A stretch of 64,000 bases of DNA from Legionella gresilensis (GCF_900639865.1 NZ_CAAAHX010000010.1:1-64000); one strand, 5' to 3'. Counted from the stretch's first letter, positions 27,610 through 37,312 are shown. Made by a program: numbers and translations. The notes: generated by a model not told the origin, from the sequence alone.

Positions 27610-28164
27610 ATGGACAACAGTAATAATGGATTAATTCCAGCAGGCTTAAAACGCCACTGGGGCTGGCTTCTGGGTTTAGGAATTTTATTTATTATCCTTG
27701 GCACTTTGGCTTTAGGTACATTAGTAGCTGTCACTTTAGCAAGCATCATAATGATCGGTGCTATCCTTGTTATTGCTGGTATCGTTCAACTTATAGATGC
27801 CTTTAAGTGCAAAGGTTGGAAAGCGGTAATCTGGCACATTCTTATTGCTTTGCTTTATATATGGGCGGGCATTTTAATCATTTATGATCCTATATTAGCC
27901 TCAACTATTATAACAGCTTTCTTAGCTTGGCTTTTAATTGCTATTGGTTTTATCCGCTTTATGATGGCTTTTACCTTAAAAAAAACTAAAGGATGGTTTT
28001 GGCTTATTTTAGCAGGTATTGCATCAATTATTATGGGTGTTATTATTCTTAGTAGCTGGCCTGTCAGTGGACTTTGGGTTATTGGCCTGCTTATTGCTAT
28101 TGAAGTATTAATAAGTGGTTGGAGTTATGTTTTGTTTGCCCTAGCATTACGACAGACAAAATAG
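27610..28164 (+). CDS. HdeD family membrane protein
   Basis: The protein has 184 residues and six hydrophobic helices in three similar pairs (HWGWLLGLGILFIILGTLAL, then GWKAVIWHILIALLYIWAGI and GWFWLILAGIASIIMGVIIL). The repeated G-x-L-x-I-x-x-G layout and length match the HdeD (DUF308) family, whose E. coli member is linked to acid resistance. The start is uncertain: ATG 27610 has no clear ribosome site, GTG 27601 is possible, and upstream sequence belongs to the divergent pseudogene. No operon partner was found. Confidence 0.85.
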   Translation: MDNSNNGLIPAGLKRHWGWLLGLGILFIILGTLALGTLVAVTLASIIMIGAILVIAGIVQLIDAFKCKGWKAVIWHILIALLYIWAGILIIYDPILASTIITAFLAWLLIAIGFIRFMMAFTLKKTKGWFWLILAGIASIIMGVIILSSWPVSGLWVIGLLIAIEVLISGWSYVLFALALRQTK

Positions 28165-28370
28165 TCTTTAAGAGTAATTTTTTAATAAAATTAATTACTT
28201 GCAGTTGCTGTATTACATCCTAGCAGGATAATTATTATAATAAATTATGTGGTATTTCACTATCTTGGTGAGAGCTTGATCCATTACTAGTTATTATTCT
28301 GCTATAATTAAATGTCGTAGATTTAGATGTTCAAAATAGGATAATTAACTTAAACAAAAGGAAGAGCATC

Positions 28371-28667
28371 ATGAATAAAGTAATATTAGGATTTTCTATT
28401 TTAATGGCAGGAAGCGTTGCTTTTGCTAGCTCAAGCACAAATAACCAAACACCCAGCACTAACATGAAAGCTAATTGGATTTGTACTACAAATGCTAGTA
28501 GCAGCGATATTGCAACTGAAAAAGCAGCTGATGACAAAATGGCTCAACAAAAAATGTCTGCTGAAGATTCATTTAAATTTGCTGCTAAGCATTGCCGTGA
28601 TTGCACTAAAATTACTTGTGAAGTGCAAAATGATGACAATACTACTAATACTAATACTAATCAATAA
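28371..28667 (+). CDS. Small secreted protein with four cysteines
   Basis: The protein has 98 residues and a signal peptide (MNKVILGFSILMAGSVAFAS). The mature chain is about 78 residues and polar, with cysteines in WICTTN and HCRDCTKITC, probably two disulfides, and a low-complexity tail of N and T (DDNTTNTNTNQ). A good ribosome site (AAGGAAG) precedes the ATG and a strong terminator follows, so it is a true single-gene unit. I do not recognise the family; it is likely periplasmic or secreted. Confidence 0.8.
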   Translation: MNKVILGFSILMAGSVAFASSSTNNQTPSTNMKANWICTTNASSSDIATEKAADDKMAQQKMSAEDSFKFAAKHCRDCTKITCEVQNDDNTTNTNTNQ

Positions 28668-28674
28668 TAGAATA

Positions 28675-28697
28675 GGGCTCGATGAGCCCTTCTTTTT
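28675..28697 (+). terminator. Rho-independent terminator of the small secreted protein gene
   Basis: GGGCTC-GAT-GAGCCC is followed by TTCTTTTTACC. This is a compact GC stem with a T-run. Confidence 0.85.
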
Positions 28698-28701
28698 ACC
28701 T

Positions 28702-29769
28702 TTATTTTATATTCTTACTTTCTTGTTTAATCCTTTCACATTCTTTTTCATAAGCAGCTCTTAAGCGATTTATTAAATCTTCTATTATTAAAAATTGGTA
28801 GTTTTCATGTTTTCCTAACCATAGCCCTGTGAAATCGAAAAAACTTTTTTTTCTACACATGCTTCTTAAATAAGTAGTCGCATAATGCTGTACTGGGAAA
28901 AGATAATCTGCTTTCTTCAAGCTAGTTGCTAAAGTATTTTCTATACTGCGTACCCACTTACCTGTAATAGCATCGGTAAGCTTAGTTTTAATTGGGGGCT
29001 GGTCTGATAAAAGATATTGTATACATTTTTTACTTAACAAACTTAGATTACTAAGCATAAAGAGTGTACCTAATTGCACTAATGCTGCGCCTGCTTGCCA
29101 ATAAGTTTTGATATTATCTAAATTAATTCCACCTGCAGCTATTAAAGGTAAACTTAGTTCTAATTTTTTAACTTGTTTTAGTAGATCTAAGGTAGTTAAC
29201 TCATTAGGTTCATTAGTTAAAAAACTACCTTGATGGCCGCCTGCTTCTGTTCCTTGTAAAATTAATGCGTCTGCGCCTTGCTCTGCAGCATATTGCGCTT
29301 CAGCACAGCTACAGCAATTTACCAATAATTTTACCTCATGCTCTTTTAAGTACTTAATTATATCTGCATCAAAAATACCGAAAGTAGTACTGACAATAGG
29401 CACTTGATGTTTAACAAATAATTGGGCAAAGCTTTGTTGATTAATTGTTTTCGGAATAATAAATGTTTTTTTTGGCACCAATCCTGCCTTTTTCTCCAGC
29501 GCTAAAATAGTTTTAGGCTTTGGTAAAACTTGTTCTTTACAGCGGGGCTCTTCAATAAAAACATTAACTATGTAAGGTTGAAAGGTAAGAGATTTAACCG
29601 CTAAAATTAATTTTTCACAGTCTTCTAAACTAAGATATCCGCTGGCAATAGAACCTAACATCCCAGCATTTGAAACCATGGCTGTTAATTCAGGCGACAC
29701 GATACCGCCAGCCATTGGTGCCTGAATAATAGGATATGGAATCGATGTCAATAAATTAGATTTCTTCAC
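28702..29769 (-). CDS. Nitronate monooxygenase (2-nitropropane dioxygenase family)
   Basis: This FMN-dependent TIM-barrel enzyme has 355 residues. It has the class motifs YPIIQAPMAGGIVSPELTAMVSNAG at the start, GSIASGYLS, ALILQGTEAGGHQGS (the catalytic-His region) and PLIAAGGI followed by GAALVQLGTLFML (phosphate binding). The family oxidises toxic alkyl nitronates such as propionate 3-nitronate. GTG 29769 with AAGGGA upstream is the likely start; an ATG nine codons earlier is possible. The permease gene lies upstream on the same strand with a 61-base gap. Confidence 0.9.
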   Translation of the reverse strand: MKKSNLLTSIPYPIIQAPMAGGIVSPELTAMVSNAGMLGSIASGYLSLEDCEKLILAVKSLTFQPYIVNVFIEEPRCKEQVLPKPKTILALEKKAGLVPKKTFIIPKTINQQSFAQLFVKHQVPIVSTTFGIFDADIIKYLKEHEVKLLVNCCSCAEAQYAAEQGADALILQGTEAGGHQGSFLTNEPNELTTLDLLKQVKKLELSLPLIAAGGINLDNIKTYWQAGAALVQLGTLFMLSNLSLLSKKCIQYLLSDQPPIKTKLTDAITGKWVRSIENTLATSLKKADYLFPVQHYATTYLRSMCRKKSFFDFTGLWLGKHENYQFLIIEDLINRLRAAYEKECERIKQESKNIK

Positions 29770-29830
29770 GTTTTCCCTTATACGTCCGCTTAACATAGAT
29801 TGTTTTTAGCACCAAAACCTAGGCGTTTAT

Positions 29831-30865
29831 CTAGTTAAAATTTCCAATTAAGTAACCAATTGGCTTTAAAGGTTCAATTTCATCACAAATAACCTTAGTA
29901 ATTGCAAGTACTGGAAGAGCAAACATAATACCTGTAAAGCCTAGTAACAAACCGCCAACAAATAGCCCAAGAATAGCAACAAAGGGATTGACGCTTACCT
30001 GTCTACCTACAATATTAGGTGTTAAAAAATTACCTTCTAAAAATTGTACAAACATAAAAACAAAAATAACGCTTAACATATACCCAAGGGAGCCCTTAGT
30101 TAACAAGGCAAAAATTGCCGGAAACAGAGAGCCAATAAAAATCCCGATATAAGGAATTAACGTAAGAATAGCTGCCATTACTCCAAAAAGAATAGCGTGC
30201 TCGATTCCTAAAAGCCAAAGGCCAAGTGTATTTAAAACACCTACGATAAAGATGACTAAAAATAAACCAAATATATAATGTTCTACAACAAACTGGCCCC
30301 TCTTTAAAATTCTTTGCAAGGCTAAATGGTTTTTAAGAGGGGTGAATTTAAAAAGAAATAAAACAAGATTTTTTCGATAATAAAGCAAGAAAAATAGCAC
30401 AATGGTAAAAATTAAAAGAGCCGTAAAAACAGAGGCTGTAAAAGACATTGTCCGATTTATTAAAACAGAACTATTTTTTACTACCGTTGTAAGTCCTTCC
30501 ATAAGAATAGATTGTTGTTGCTCTTGAGTCACGCCTAAAATACTTGTAATCCAATTTTGTATTTTAGTAGGAATGCCAATTATATTTTGACTAAAATTAC
30601 CCAATTCAAAATCAATATTACGCACCTGGGCTTGAAAAAATATAATAAGAGCCACAAGAATTATTATAAGCAACAATACCGATATAATGGTACTCAACAA
30701 CCTCGGTACTTTATAATTCTCAAGTAGCGAAGCAAAAGGCTTTAATGCTAAAGCTAAAATAAAAGCTGCCAAAAATGGATTAAATAAAGTTGCTGACACA
30801 GATAAGAGATAACCTGTAAGCATAATACTAGCAAGGAGGTAAAAATACTTTTTTAAAAAGGTCAT
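29831..30865 (-). CDS. AI-2E family transporter (PerM/YdiK-like permease)
   Basis: The protein has 344 residues with about eight membrane helices. Typical family segments are FLAAFILALALKPFASLLE near the N-terminus, the periplasmic helical region (ELGNFSQNIIGIPTKIQNWI and on) and the C-terminal set GVMAAILTLIPYIGIFIGSL, VQFLEGNFLTPNIVGRQVSVNPF and GLLLGFTGIMFALPVLAI. Members range from AI-2 exporters to Na+/H+ antiporters, so the substrate is open. It may be co-transcribed with the nitronate monooxygenase downstream. Confidence 0.9.
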   Translation of the reverse strand: MTFLKKYFYLLASIMLTGYLLSVSATLFNPFLAAFILALALKPFASLLENYKVPRLLSTIISVLLLIIILVALIIFFQAQVRNIDFELGNFSQNIIGIPTKIQNWITSILGVTQEQQQSILMEGLTTVVKNSSVLINRTMSFTASVFTALLIFTIVLFFLLYYRKNLVLFLFKFTPLKNHLALQRILKRGQFVVEHYIFGLFLVIFIVGVLNTLGLWLLGIEHAILFGVMAAILTLIPYIGIFIGSLFPAIFALLTKGSLGYMLSVIFVFMFVQFLEGNFLTPNIVGRQVSVNPFVAILGLFVGGLLLGFTGIMFALPVLAITKVICDEIEPLKPIGYLIGNFN

Positions 30866-30961
30866 TTTTTTTCATATGATAGGCCTATTTCTATCATATA
30901 GGATTTATTTGAAATATTTAATGGAAACTTTAACCCTGATTATAAATACGAAAATTGAGCA

Positions 30962-31516
30962 TTATCTACTACGAGTATACCGCGTTTTTGAATTTTCTGA
31001 CTTTGTTGTTTTTTCATCATTATCTTCTTCTTTAAAGAATTGCTGTGGAGATTTCGGATATTGCAGGAATAAACTATCCGGCTTATATATAAAATCAGGA
31101 GGATTTGCTTCATCTAGCTTAAAACCTGGACATTTTTTCCAAAAAGCGTCAGCATTTTGTGAAGTTGTGCGAATTGAAAATTTTTTCGCATCAGCAAATT
31201 TTGTAATCGCCTCGACAAGAAACCTTCCCGATCCCTTTGCATCAGTATCAAAAACATTAGAAAGAATAAAACGTATAATAATTAATTTATCTTTTTCGTC
31301 GCCGATTAGTAACGCACAAGGCTTATTACTTTCATCAGACTTAGCTAACAAAAAATGAGCATGCCTTTCGTCCTTTAACGTTTTTATCATTTGTGTTGCT
31401 ATCGACTGTGCATTTGTTTCTATTTTATTTCTTTTTTTGCTTAAGAATTTTTTTTCCCAATCACTTAAAACCTCTAACATCCTTTTTGAATCTACTTTTT
31501 CTGCTTTAAATTTCAT
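30962..31516 (-). CDS. GNAT-type N-acetyltransferase-like protein
   Basis: The protein has 184 residues. The central part shows the GNAT core: a strand KLIIIRFILSNVF, the acetyl-CoA loop region DAKGSGRFLVEAITKFA (a variant of Q/R-x-x-G-x-G/A) and the late strand SIRTTSQNADAFWKKCPGFK, where an N-terminal-side Asn and FW-x-K-x-GF are usual. The tail is highly charged (EEDNDEKTTKSENSKTRYTRSR) and may be disordered. The start at 31516 is chosen as the first Met of the folded part; an upstream ATG at 31558 is possible and neither has a ribosome site. The substrate is unknown. Confidence 0.65.
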   Translation of the reverse strand: MKFKAEKVDSKRMLEVLSDWEKKFLSKKRNKIETNAQSIATQMIKTLKDERHAHFLLAKSDESNKPCALLIGDEKDKLIIIRFILSNVFDTDAKGSGRFLVEAITKFADAKKFSIRTTSQNADAFWKKCPGFKLDEANPPDFIYKPDSLFLQYPKSPQQFFKEEDNDEKTTKSENSKTRYTRSR

Positions 31517-31629
31517 AATTTTAAAATAATAGATATAAGTAAAATAATTATAGTACATGCTTATTTTTTAGTTTAATTGAGATTTATAGTCGCTGTATTT
31601 CCTATCAACTGCACTTAAATTTATTAATT

Positions 31630-32427
31630 TTAAGTCGTAAACCACTTATGAGTCTCTGTTCTTGGCAAGGCTTCTACGCCATGGGCATCAATAAAAGCGA
31701 CCAATGCCCAGCGCGCAAACGGCTGTCCAATTAAGTTTTCATCCAACTGAATCACATCGTGCCAAGCTGGAAATAGGTCTGGGTTATCAATCATTTTTCG
31801 ATAATTTGATGAAATCATAAAAATAGCATGATCGGGATTATGTTTGATTATTTTTAAATCACTTGGATTTCTACCGATTCTTAATCCAGGACAACTTTCT
31901 GCAATAGCTAACGTAAAAGAGCCAGCATCATAATGAGGTTTAGCTAGATATTTCCCTGATTGCTGCCAATCATATTTTAAAAACCTTAAAAGGATATGTG
32001 GCTTACTTGTTGCAAAAATTTTATTAACTATATCAGGATAGACCGGCTCAAGGGATGTAAAAATTTTAAGTATAAAATTATAAACTATATCCCAAATTAG
32101 TTTGGCTTGATTGATAAAATTAGCTACGGTTTGATGCTCAGCCAAATAACTTTGAAACCCATCAAAAATCGCTGGATGGAAATGAAAAAATTCCTTATTG
32201 TCATTATAAATATGGTCATCTGCTTGCCGTTGCTGATAACCAACATCACCTCGGCGGTGATTAGGCGCTATGGAGAAATTAATAACTTGTTTAATTTCTT
32301 TAGGTTCCTTTAGGAATTGAAAAAAAGCTGTTATTGCCTTATTTATTTGCTGCTGAGTAAGATTAAATGGCAGCTGTACATAACTTTGTTGCTTTAATTC
32401 ATTTAAGATTTGCTCTGTTATTTCCAT
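31630..32427 (-). CDS. 2-oxoglutarate/Fe(II) oxygenase-like (isopenicillin N synthase family)
   Basis: The protein has 265 residues. The iron-binding H-x-D is in KPHYDAGSFTL (about H164, D166), followed by GLRIGRN, where the family reads GLQV. The distal His is probably in AWHDVIQ (about 222) and the 2-oxoglutarate Arg in FARWALVAF (about 239). The order and spacing fit the IPNS-type fold. It would oxidise a small molecule using 2-oxoglutarate and oxygen. The gene is solitary, with no biosynthetic partner, though a methyltransferase gene lies about 250 bases upstream in the same direction. Confidence 0.7.
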   Translation of the reverse strand: MEITEQILNELKQQSYVQLPFNLTQQQINKAITAFFQFLKEPKEIKQVINFSIAPNHRRGDVGYQQRQADDHIYNDNKEFFHFHPAIFDGFQSYLAEHQTVANFINQAKLIWDIVYNFILKIFTSLEPVYPDIVNKIFATSKPHILLRFLKYDWQQSGKYLAKPHYDAGSFTLAIAESCPGLRIGRNPSDLKIIKHNPDHAIFMISSNYRKMIDNPDLFPAWHDVIQLDENLIGQPFARWALVAFIDAHGVEALPRTETHKWFTT

Positions 32428-32509
32428 CTTTATTGAAAACTCTATTCTAACTTATACAAAAATTAAAAAGCTGCTTAATGCAGGGGCTGTTTACAATTGC
32501 TATTTACGC

Positions 32510-32540
32510 CTACGTCCCGTGGCTTGTCCACGGGATCCAG
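32510..32540. repeat. Short palindromic dispersed repeat (CCCGTGG-CTTGT-CCACGGG)
   Basis: TACGTCCCGTGGCTTGTCCA followed by CGGGATCCAG contains a 7-bp GC stem. The same unit occurs twice, inverted, at 56259-56335, which defines a repeat family in this genome. Confidence 0.7.
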
Positions 32541-32682
32541 CATTGATCTTAATATTAAAACTCTCATGGCTTATTCAAGATCTTATGGAGCCCATGGATA
32601 AGCCAGAGGTAGGGGAAAATGAATTTTCAACACACTTAATATTTAAACAGTTACATATTTATCTTTCGATAAGTAGTAAACA

Positions 32683-33456
32683 TTATTTTTCGCCTGTTAC
32701 CAAATAAACCGAACATTTGAATTTACAAATTCCCTGCCACCTTTTTTGGCATTCTTTTTCATACCAATCAACCATGGCCGCATTAAGCAATTTTATTTCA
32801 GAGTCTAAAATACGCCCCTGATAAAACGCAATACCGTTTACAAGTTTTCTAAAAATATCAATGCTTGGCAAGGTTATGGATTCCTGAATACGGTCTACCT
32901 TAATTTTTTTACAAGAAATAGAGGCTAATTTTATAGCTAGATTATCCAGTTCTTTATAGTCCATAGGCGCCTTAAAATCATGAAGACAAGCAAACTGCCC
33001 TGATTCTTTAAGTGCATAATAAGCCTTAATATAAGGATCATCTCCGGCAGGAAAAATGGTAAAAATCTTGCCACCTGGTTTAAGTGCGTGGACAATATTG
33101 ATAAATGCTTTTTTAATGTCTGTTGCCCATTGCAAGCACCAAAAAGAAACAACCTGATCAAATTGATTAGCATATGACATATCAAGAACATCATTCTTCT
33201 GCACGGAAAAGTTAGAATAATCCTTACAGACTTCTTCTGCTAAAGCGAGCATATTTTCTGATGCATCAACTCCTAATACTGACCCATAGGGAACTTTATC
33301 AAGAATTTTACGTGTATAATTACCATCACCGCAGCCAATATCTAAAACATCATCAGTTGGATTAAGTTGTAAATTTGCAAGTAAATGATCTGCAATAGTT
33401 GCTTGTACATAAGAACCAACTGCATAATCTTGGGCAGGCCATTCCGCGTTTGGCAT
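32683..33456 (-). CDS. SAM-dependent methyltransferase (class I)
   Basis: The protein has 257 residues. Motif I is DDVLDIGCGDGNYTRKILD (about 36-54), followed by GVDASENMLALAEE, NDVLDM and the post-motif QVVSFWCLQWATDIKKAF. The layout resembles trans-aconitate and malonyl-ACP-type small-molecule methyltransferases. The substrate is unknown. It is transcribed away from the FAD-binding protein at 33794 across a 337-base gap. Confidence 0.88.
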   Translation of the reverse strand: MPNAEWPAQDYAVGSYVQATIADHLLANLQLNPTDDVLDIGCGDGNYTRKILDKVPYGSVLGVDASENMLALAEEVCKDYSNFSVQKNDVLDMSYANQFDQVVSFWCLQWATDIKKAFINIVHALKPGGKIFTIFPAGDDPYIKAYYALKESGQFACLHDFKAPMDYKELDNLAIKLASISCKKIKVDRIQESITLPSIDIFRKLVNGIAFYQGRILDSEIKLLNAAMVDWYEKECQKRWQGICKFKCSVYLVTGEK

Positions 33457-33793
33457 TTTCTATCCTTATAACGAAATTTGATTAATTTTCTAATTAAATA
33501 TTTTGCAATTTCTTGCACAGCAAATTTTAATTTAAAAGAAATCTTTTTTATAGTCACTTAATTTCTAAAACTACAAAGTGTTTAACCTTAAGTTAAAACA
33601 TTGAATTGATGTAATATTTTTATACATTTATTAATTGACTCAATTAACCAATGATTATTTTTAAGAAAATATGGTGGTTTTAAAACAACAAAAAATTTAA
33701 ATTTAGGTATATTGTCTTCTCTTAAGTAATCCTTAAGCTTTCAAAAGTATAATCGGCGCACATTTTTGTCTATAAAACAAAAAGAGGTATTCT
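33457..33793. other. Divergent promoter region, no gene seen
   Basis: This very AT-rich spacer lies between the methyltransferase and FAD-protein genes. It must contain promoters in both directions. No clear operator, repeat or small gene was found. Confidence 0.4.
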
Positions 33794-36367
33794 GTGCCAA
33801 TTCATGTCTTTGTAGGAGCCGGCCCTGCCAATTTACACCGTGCTTTAAAGGTTAGAAAACTTAATCCCAATGCTCAAATTATTATTCTAGATCGTCGTTT
33901 AAAACCTGAAAATCATAGCATTGATAGAAAATTATCCCGGGCCAATATTTTTCGTTTTGAACGAGAAGATGTTACAGAGAAGTTAATTAATAATGGCATT
34001 GATAAACAAGCATTAGATAAATTAATGCACGAACGAAAATTTTCTGTTGCGCAAGGTTTCCAACAAGGTGATGATTCTGTTTTTGCTGCTAAGCACTTCA
34101 GTCAAATCCAGATTCGCGATTTACAACAAATCTTACTTGATACCCTTTTTCAGCAAGGCAATTTACAGCTTATTAAACAAAACCTTGACCTCAATGATTC
34201 TATTTCTGAGCAAGTACTCGACATTATAAAAGACTTAGGTTTAACCGATAATGATATTCAAATTCATGTGGCAACTGGCGCACTCGAAGGTGATTCAAAA
34301 AAACATGAAATTATTTATCCTGATCAGAAAAAATATCGAATGGAAAATGCAACGCCTGATGTTGAATCTATGCCAGTTGTTCCTGTTCATGGGACAACGA
34401 CCTTTTTTATAAAAGACAAATTTGAGCAAGAAATCATTAGCTGTAATACATTAGAGCAAAATCAGCGTTCACTTGATTTATCGCCTTGGCAGAAGCCATT
34501 AAAACAATTTGGCTGGAATCTAATACGTCCTCCACGTATCCGGGTTTTTTATGCTAATGATATATTATATATTGGTGCAGAAATTCCTATCGCCATGATG
34601 GTCATGGAAAAGAAAGAATTCGAAGAAAAAGTTGCAAACTATATACGACAAATTGCAATACTAGTCTTCCCTAGATTACCTATAGATAGTTTAGAAGCAA
34701 ATGAAGTATTACGTTCAAGGTTTCCTTCAGGACGTGGCGAGAGTGGCCAAGTTATTTCTTCTACTACAATTGAGTTAGAAAACCAACAAAAAGCAAATGT
34801 AACTATTTTTAATAATGGTGATAGTCGATACCTTCCTCATTACCAAACAGGTAGCGGCTTTGTAACGGGCTTTTTACAAAATGAAATATATGCGGAAATT
34901 TATCAACATCAAACGCTTAAAGAGTTATTTGAATGGGGACAAGAAAAGAAACATATCGATAAAATCAAAGATTTTCAAAAATATCGAACTACTTACGCGA
35001 TATTAACTAATTCTCAAGATGAAAAAATTATCTTACGTGCTGCTCAAGAAGAATTATATATGGCACTAACTCGCGATGTCATTGAACAAAATAAGGAAAA
35101 AGTTGGTAAATATTTTAATGCGTTACACCAACAAACGTTAACATTAATGTCTGATAATTTTGATGAATTGTTTAGCATATTCAAAAATTATCACTCAACT
35201 CCAGCTATTTTACCTTTAAAATTTTCAACAAAATCAGATAAGACGATTGCTGTGCTAGCAATGTTAAAATCAGGCAATCCTGATTTTTTAAGAGCAATTT
35301 TACCACGCTTTCTTAACGACGATATTAGTATACTTACAAATGATCAATTATTAAATTTAAGAGATGCTTATTTCGATGATCTAAAGCGTAATATGTCAAC
35401 TGCAGAGGGTAAAAGTTTTAATAATTTTGAAATTAAAGCTGAGTTTTTAGTTAAATTAAATAAGCTTAACTTTACTGAAATTCTTGCCAATTACAATCAA
35501 GTACATAATACAGATTATCAAGAAAGCGACTTTCCTGAAGGTCATCGTCTAATCACATTGGTAGAAATGCTTAACCTTAGCAAAACAACAAAAGGCATAG
35601 CGTTTATTCGCAACACGCTGCTACCTAAATTAGTGGAAGAAGATATCTCGCAATATACTGATGAGGATATTTTAGCTTTAAAAGATCAACTTACTGAAAA
35701 TTATATTGACTATATTGATGTAGAGCAAATAGCAACAAAAATACTTACTCAGCTTGACCTTAATAAACTTAAATTACCTAAAAATGCTTTAATTAAATTT
35801 AACCGGCAAGACCCTCAAGAAAATCAAGTACGCTTAATAATAGCCTTAGCGCAAGAAAATAATACTGGATTAGTTGAGTTGATAATACGCCAATTAAATT
35901 TTCCCCTTATCAATAAAAAAGCTGATCAACAAGCAATAGGTTTAAGATGGGCAAAAGCACTTTTAATTGAGAAATGTAGCCATCCGATTGAAGGTTACTC
36001 GATTGAAGCAGACATCAATAAATTAATACAATGTAGTGATAAAAAAGAGTTAGTTAAAAGACTTAAGGGTGTTAAAGAAGTTCTTACAGGACATAAGGAG
36101 TTACATCAACGCGCTGCTTTATCGTTTTTTAAAGGTAAACACAGCAATACCATTAATGAGTTTTTCCTTGCGTTGGATAAGTTAGTTTCCCAACAAGATT
36201 TAACGCTAGAAACATTACAATTAGAAGCTTTAAATTTATTATTTAAGTTTCATTCTAAACTTAAAGCAGGTCATTCAGTAAGAACAATTGCTGTTTTAAA
36301 AGACGCTATTATTAACAATAAGCCTGTGCTAATGGAAAATGATTTTACCAACTTAGCTAATATTTAA
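33794..36367 (+). CDS. Large FAD-binding (monooxygenase-like) protein with helical C-terminus
   Basis: This 857-residue protein has no signal peptide. The N-terminus is a Rossmann dinucleotide fold: HVFVGAGPANLHRALKVRKL (GxGxxN variant, residues 4-23), an acidic strand end IIILDRRLKP, and SRANIFRFERED. At about 340 FNNGDSRYLPHYQTGSGFVT matches the second FAD motif (GD with a downstream G-x-G). Together these define a flavoprotein hydroxylase/MICAL-like core of about 380 residues. The remaining 470 residues are helical and unlike known monooxygenase tails. The GTG start has AGAGG upstream. An oversized eukaryote-like enzyme without export signal fits an effector, which is inferred. No neighbour shares its operon. 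Confidence 0.7.
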   Translation: MPIHVFVGAGPANLHRALKVRKLNPNAQIIILDRRLKPENHSIDRKLSRANIFRFEREDVTEKLINNGIDKQALDKLMHERKFSVAQGFQQGDDSVFAAKHFSQIQIRDLQQILLDTLFQQGNLQLIKQNLDLNDSISEQVLDIIKDLGLTDNDIQIHVATGALEGDSKKHEIIYPDQKKYRMENATPDVESMPVVPVHGTTTFFIKDKFEQEIISCNTLEQNQRSLDLSPWQKPLKQFGWNLIRPPRIRVFYANDILYIGAEIPIAMMVMEKKEFEEKVANYIRQIAILVFPRLPIDSLEANEVLRSRFPSGRGESGQVISSTTIELENQQKANVTIFNNGDSRYLPHYQTGSGFVTGFLQNEIYAEIYQHQTLKELFEWGQEKKHIDKIKDFQKYRTTYAILTNSQDEKIILRAAQEELYMALTRDVIEQNKEKVGKYFNALHQQTLTLMSDNFDELFSIFKNYHSTPAILPLKFSTKSDKTIAVLAMLKSGNPDFLRAILPRFLNDDISILTNDQLLNLRDAYFDDLKRNMSTAEGKSFNNFEIKAEFLVKLNKLNFTEILANYNQVHNTDYQESDFPEGHRLITLVEMLNLSKTTKGIAFIRNTLLPKLVEEDISQYTDEDILALKDQLTENYIDYIDVEQIATKILTQLDLNKLKLPKNALIKFNRQDPQENQVRLIIALAQENNTGLVELIIRQLNFPLINKKADQQAIGLRWAKALLIEKCSHPIEGYSIEADINKLIQCSDKKELVKRLKGVKEVLTGHKELHQRAALSFFKGKHSNTINEFFLALDKLVSQQDLTLETLQLEALNLLFKFHSKLKAGHSVRTIAVLKDAIINNKPVLMENDFTNLANI

Positions 36368-36374
36368 AATATAT

Positions 36375-36406
36375 AAATAGCGAGGGAAGATGCCTCACTA
36401 TTTTTA
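36375..36406 (+). terminator. Terminator of the FAD-protein gene
   Basis: AAATAG-C-GAGG and CCTC-A-CTATTT pair around GAAGATG, followed by TTTAAA, just after the stop codon. Confidence 0.7.
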
Positions 36407-36486
36407 AACGCTAATAACACAACTATGCAAGTTTTTTTCTCACATTGTGTTATTATGTTTTTATTTAATTCTATTAATGATTAACA

Positions 36487-37299
36487 GTGTCTTTTTCTAA
36501 TACACTTTCAATTTGGGAAGAAAACCCAAACGCATCAATTTCATTGTTGTTTCTGCATGGACATTGCACAAACAAGACATTCTTCCATCACCAAATGAAT
36601 GCTGATGTAATTAAATCTTATCATCGCATTGCAATTGATTTACCTGGTTATGGCCTAAGTCCCCCGCCTCTTTCACCTCTACAAACCTATAGCTTCCCAG
36701 GCTTTGCTGACACAATTATCAGTGCATTGCAATCTTTATCAATCGAAAAATTATTCATTATCGGCTGGTCCTTGGGCGGTCATATCGCTTTAGAAATGGT
36801 TGATAAAGTTCCACAACTCAAGGGTTTGTTACTTACAGGCACGCCACCTCTAGAAGTTTCCTTGCAAGGTATACAAAAAGGTTTTAAGGCTCTAGACCCA
36901 AAAATCATGGCCTGCTTTGGCAAGGCACATTTAACGTATACGGAGGCACAATTACTAGCAAGTGTTTCTGGCTATGACGGTCGTGCTGAAAAAGAATTTT
37001 TAGTCGATGCCATACTCAATACTGATGAAAAGGCGCGTATACTTTATCCACAGTCAATTATTGATGGGATAGGTAGAAATCAGTGTAATATTGTTGCGAA
37101 TTGGGATAAGCCTATTGCAATAATAGGTGGTGAAGATGATATTGCAATTAATTATGACTATGTTCAACATGAAGTAAAATTTAAGAATCTTTGGCAAGAT
37201 AAAATACATTTTATCAAGAACGCAGGACACGCAGTTATGCTTGATAAGCCTGATGAATTTAATCAGCTAATCTTAGAATTTATCCATGATTTATCCTAG
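36487..37299 (+). CDS. Alpha/beta hydrolase
   Basis: The protein has 270 residues. It shows the oxyanion region LLFLHGHCTNKTFF (about 20-35), DLPGYGLSPPP, the nucleophile elbow IIGWSLGGHIAL (Ser about 94), the acid strand AIIGGEDDIAI (about 218) and the catalytic His in IKNAGHAVMLDKP (about 248). The GWSLGG elbow and length are BioH-like, but no biotin gene is nearby, so it is called a general hydrolase. It starts with GTG 36487, without a strong ribosome site. It converges on the valine-pathway operon. Confidence 0.88.
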   Translation: MSFSNTLSIWEENPNASISLLFLHGHCTNKTFFHHQMNADVIKSYHRIAIDLPGYGLSPPPLSPLQTYSFPGFADTIISALQSLSIEKLFIIGWSLGGHIALEMVDKVPQLKGLLLTGTPPLEVSLQGIQKGFKALDPKIMACFGKAHLTYTEAQLLASVSGYDGRAEKEFLVDAILNTDEKARILYPQSIIDGIGRNQCNIVANWDKPIAIIGGEDDIAINYDYVQHEVKFKNLWQDKIHFIKNAGHAVMLDKPDEFNQLILEFIHDLS

Positions 37300-37312
37300 C
37301 AAAATATTAAAT

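Noticed and set aside
36487-37299. Naming the alpha/beta hydrolase bioH
   Set aside because: The GWSLGG elbow is BioH-like but shared by many hydrolases, and no biotin genes are nearby.
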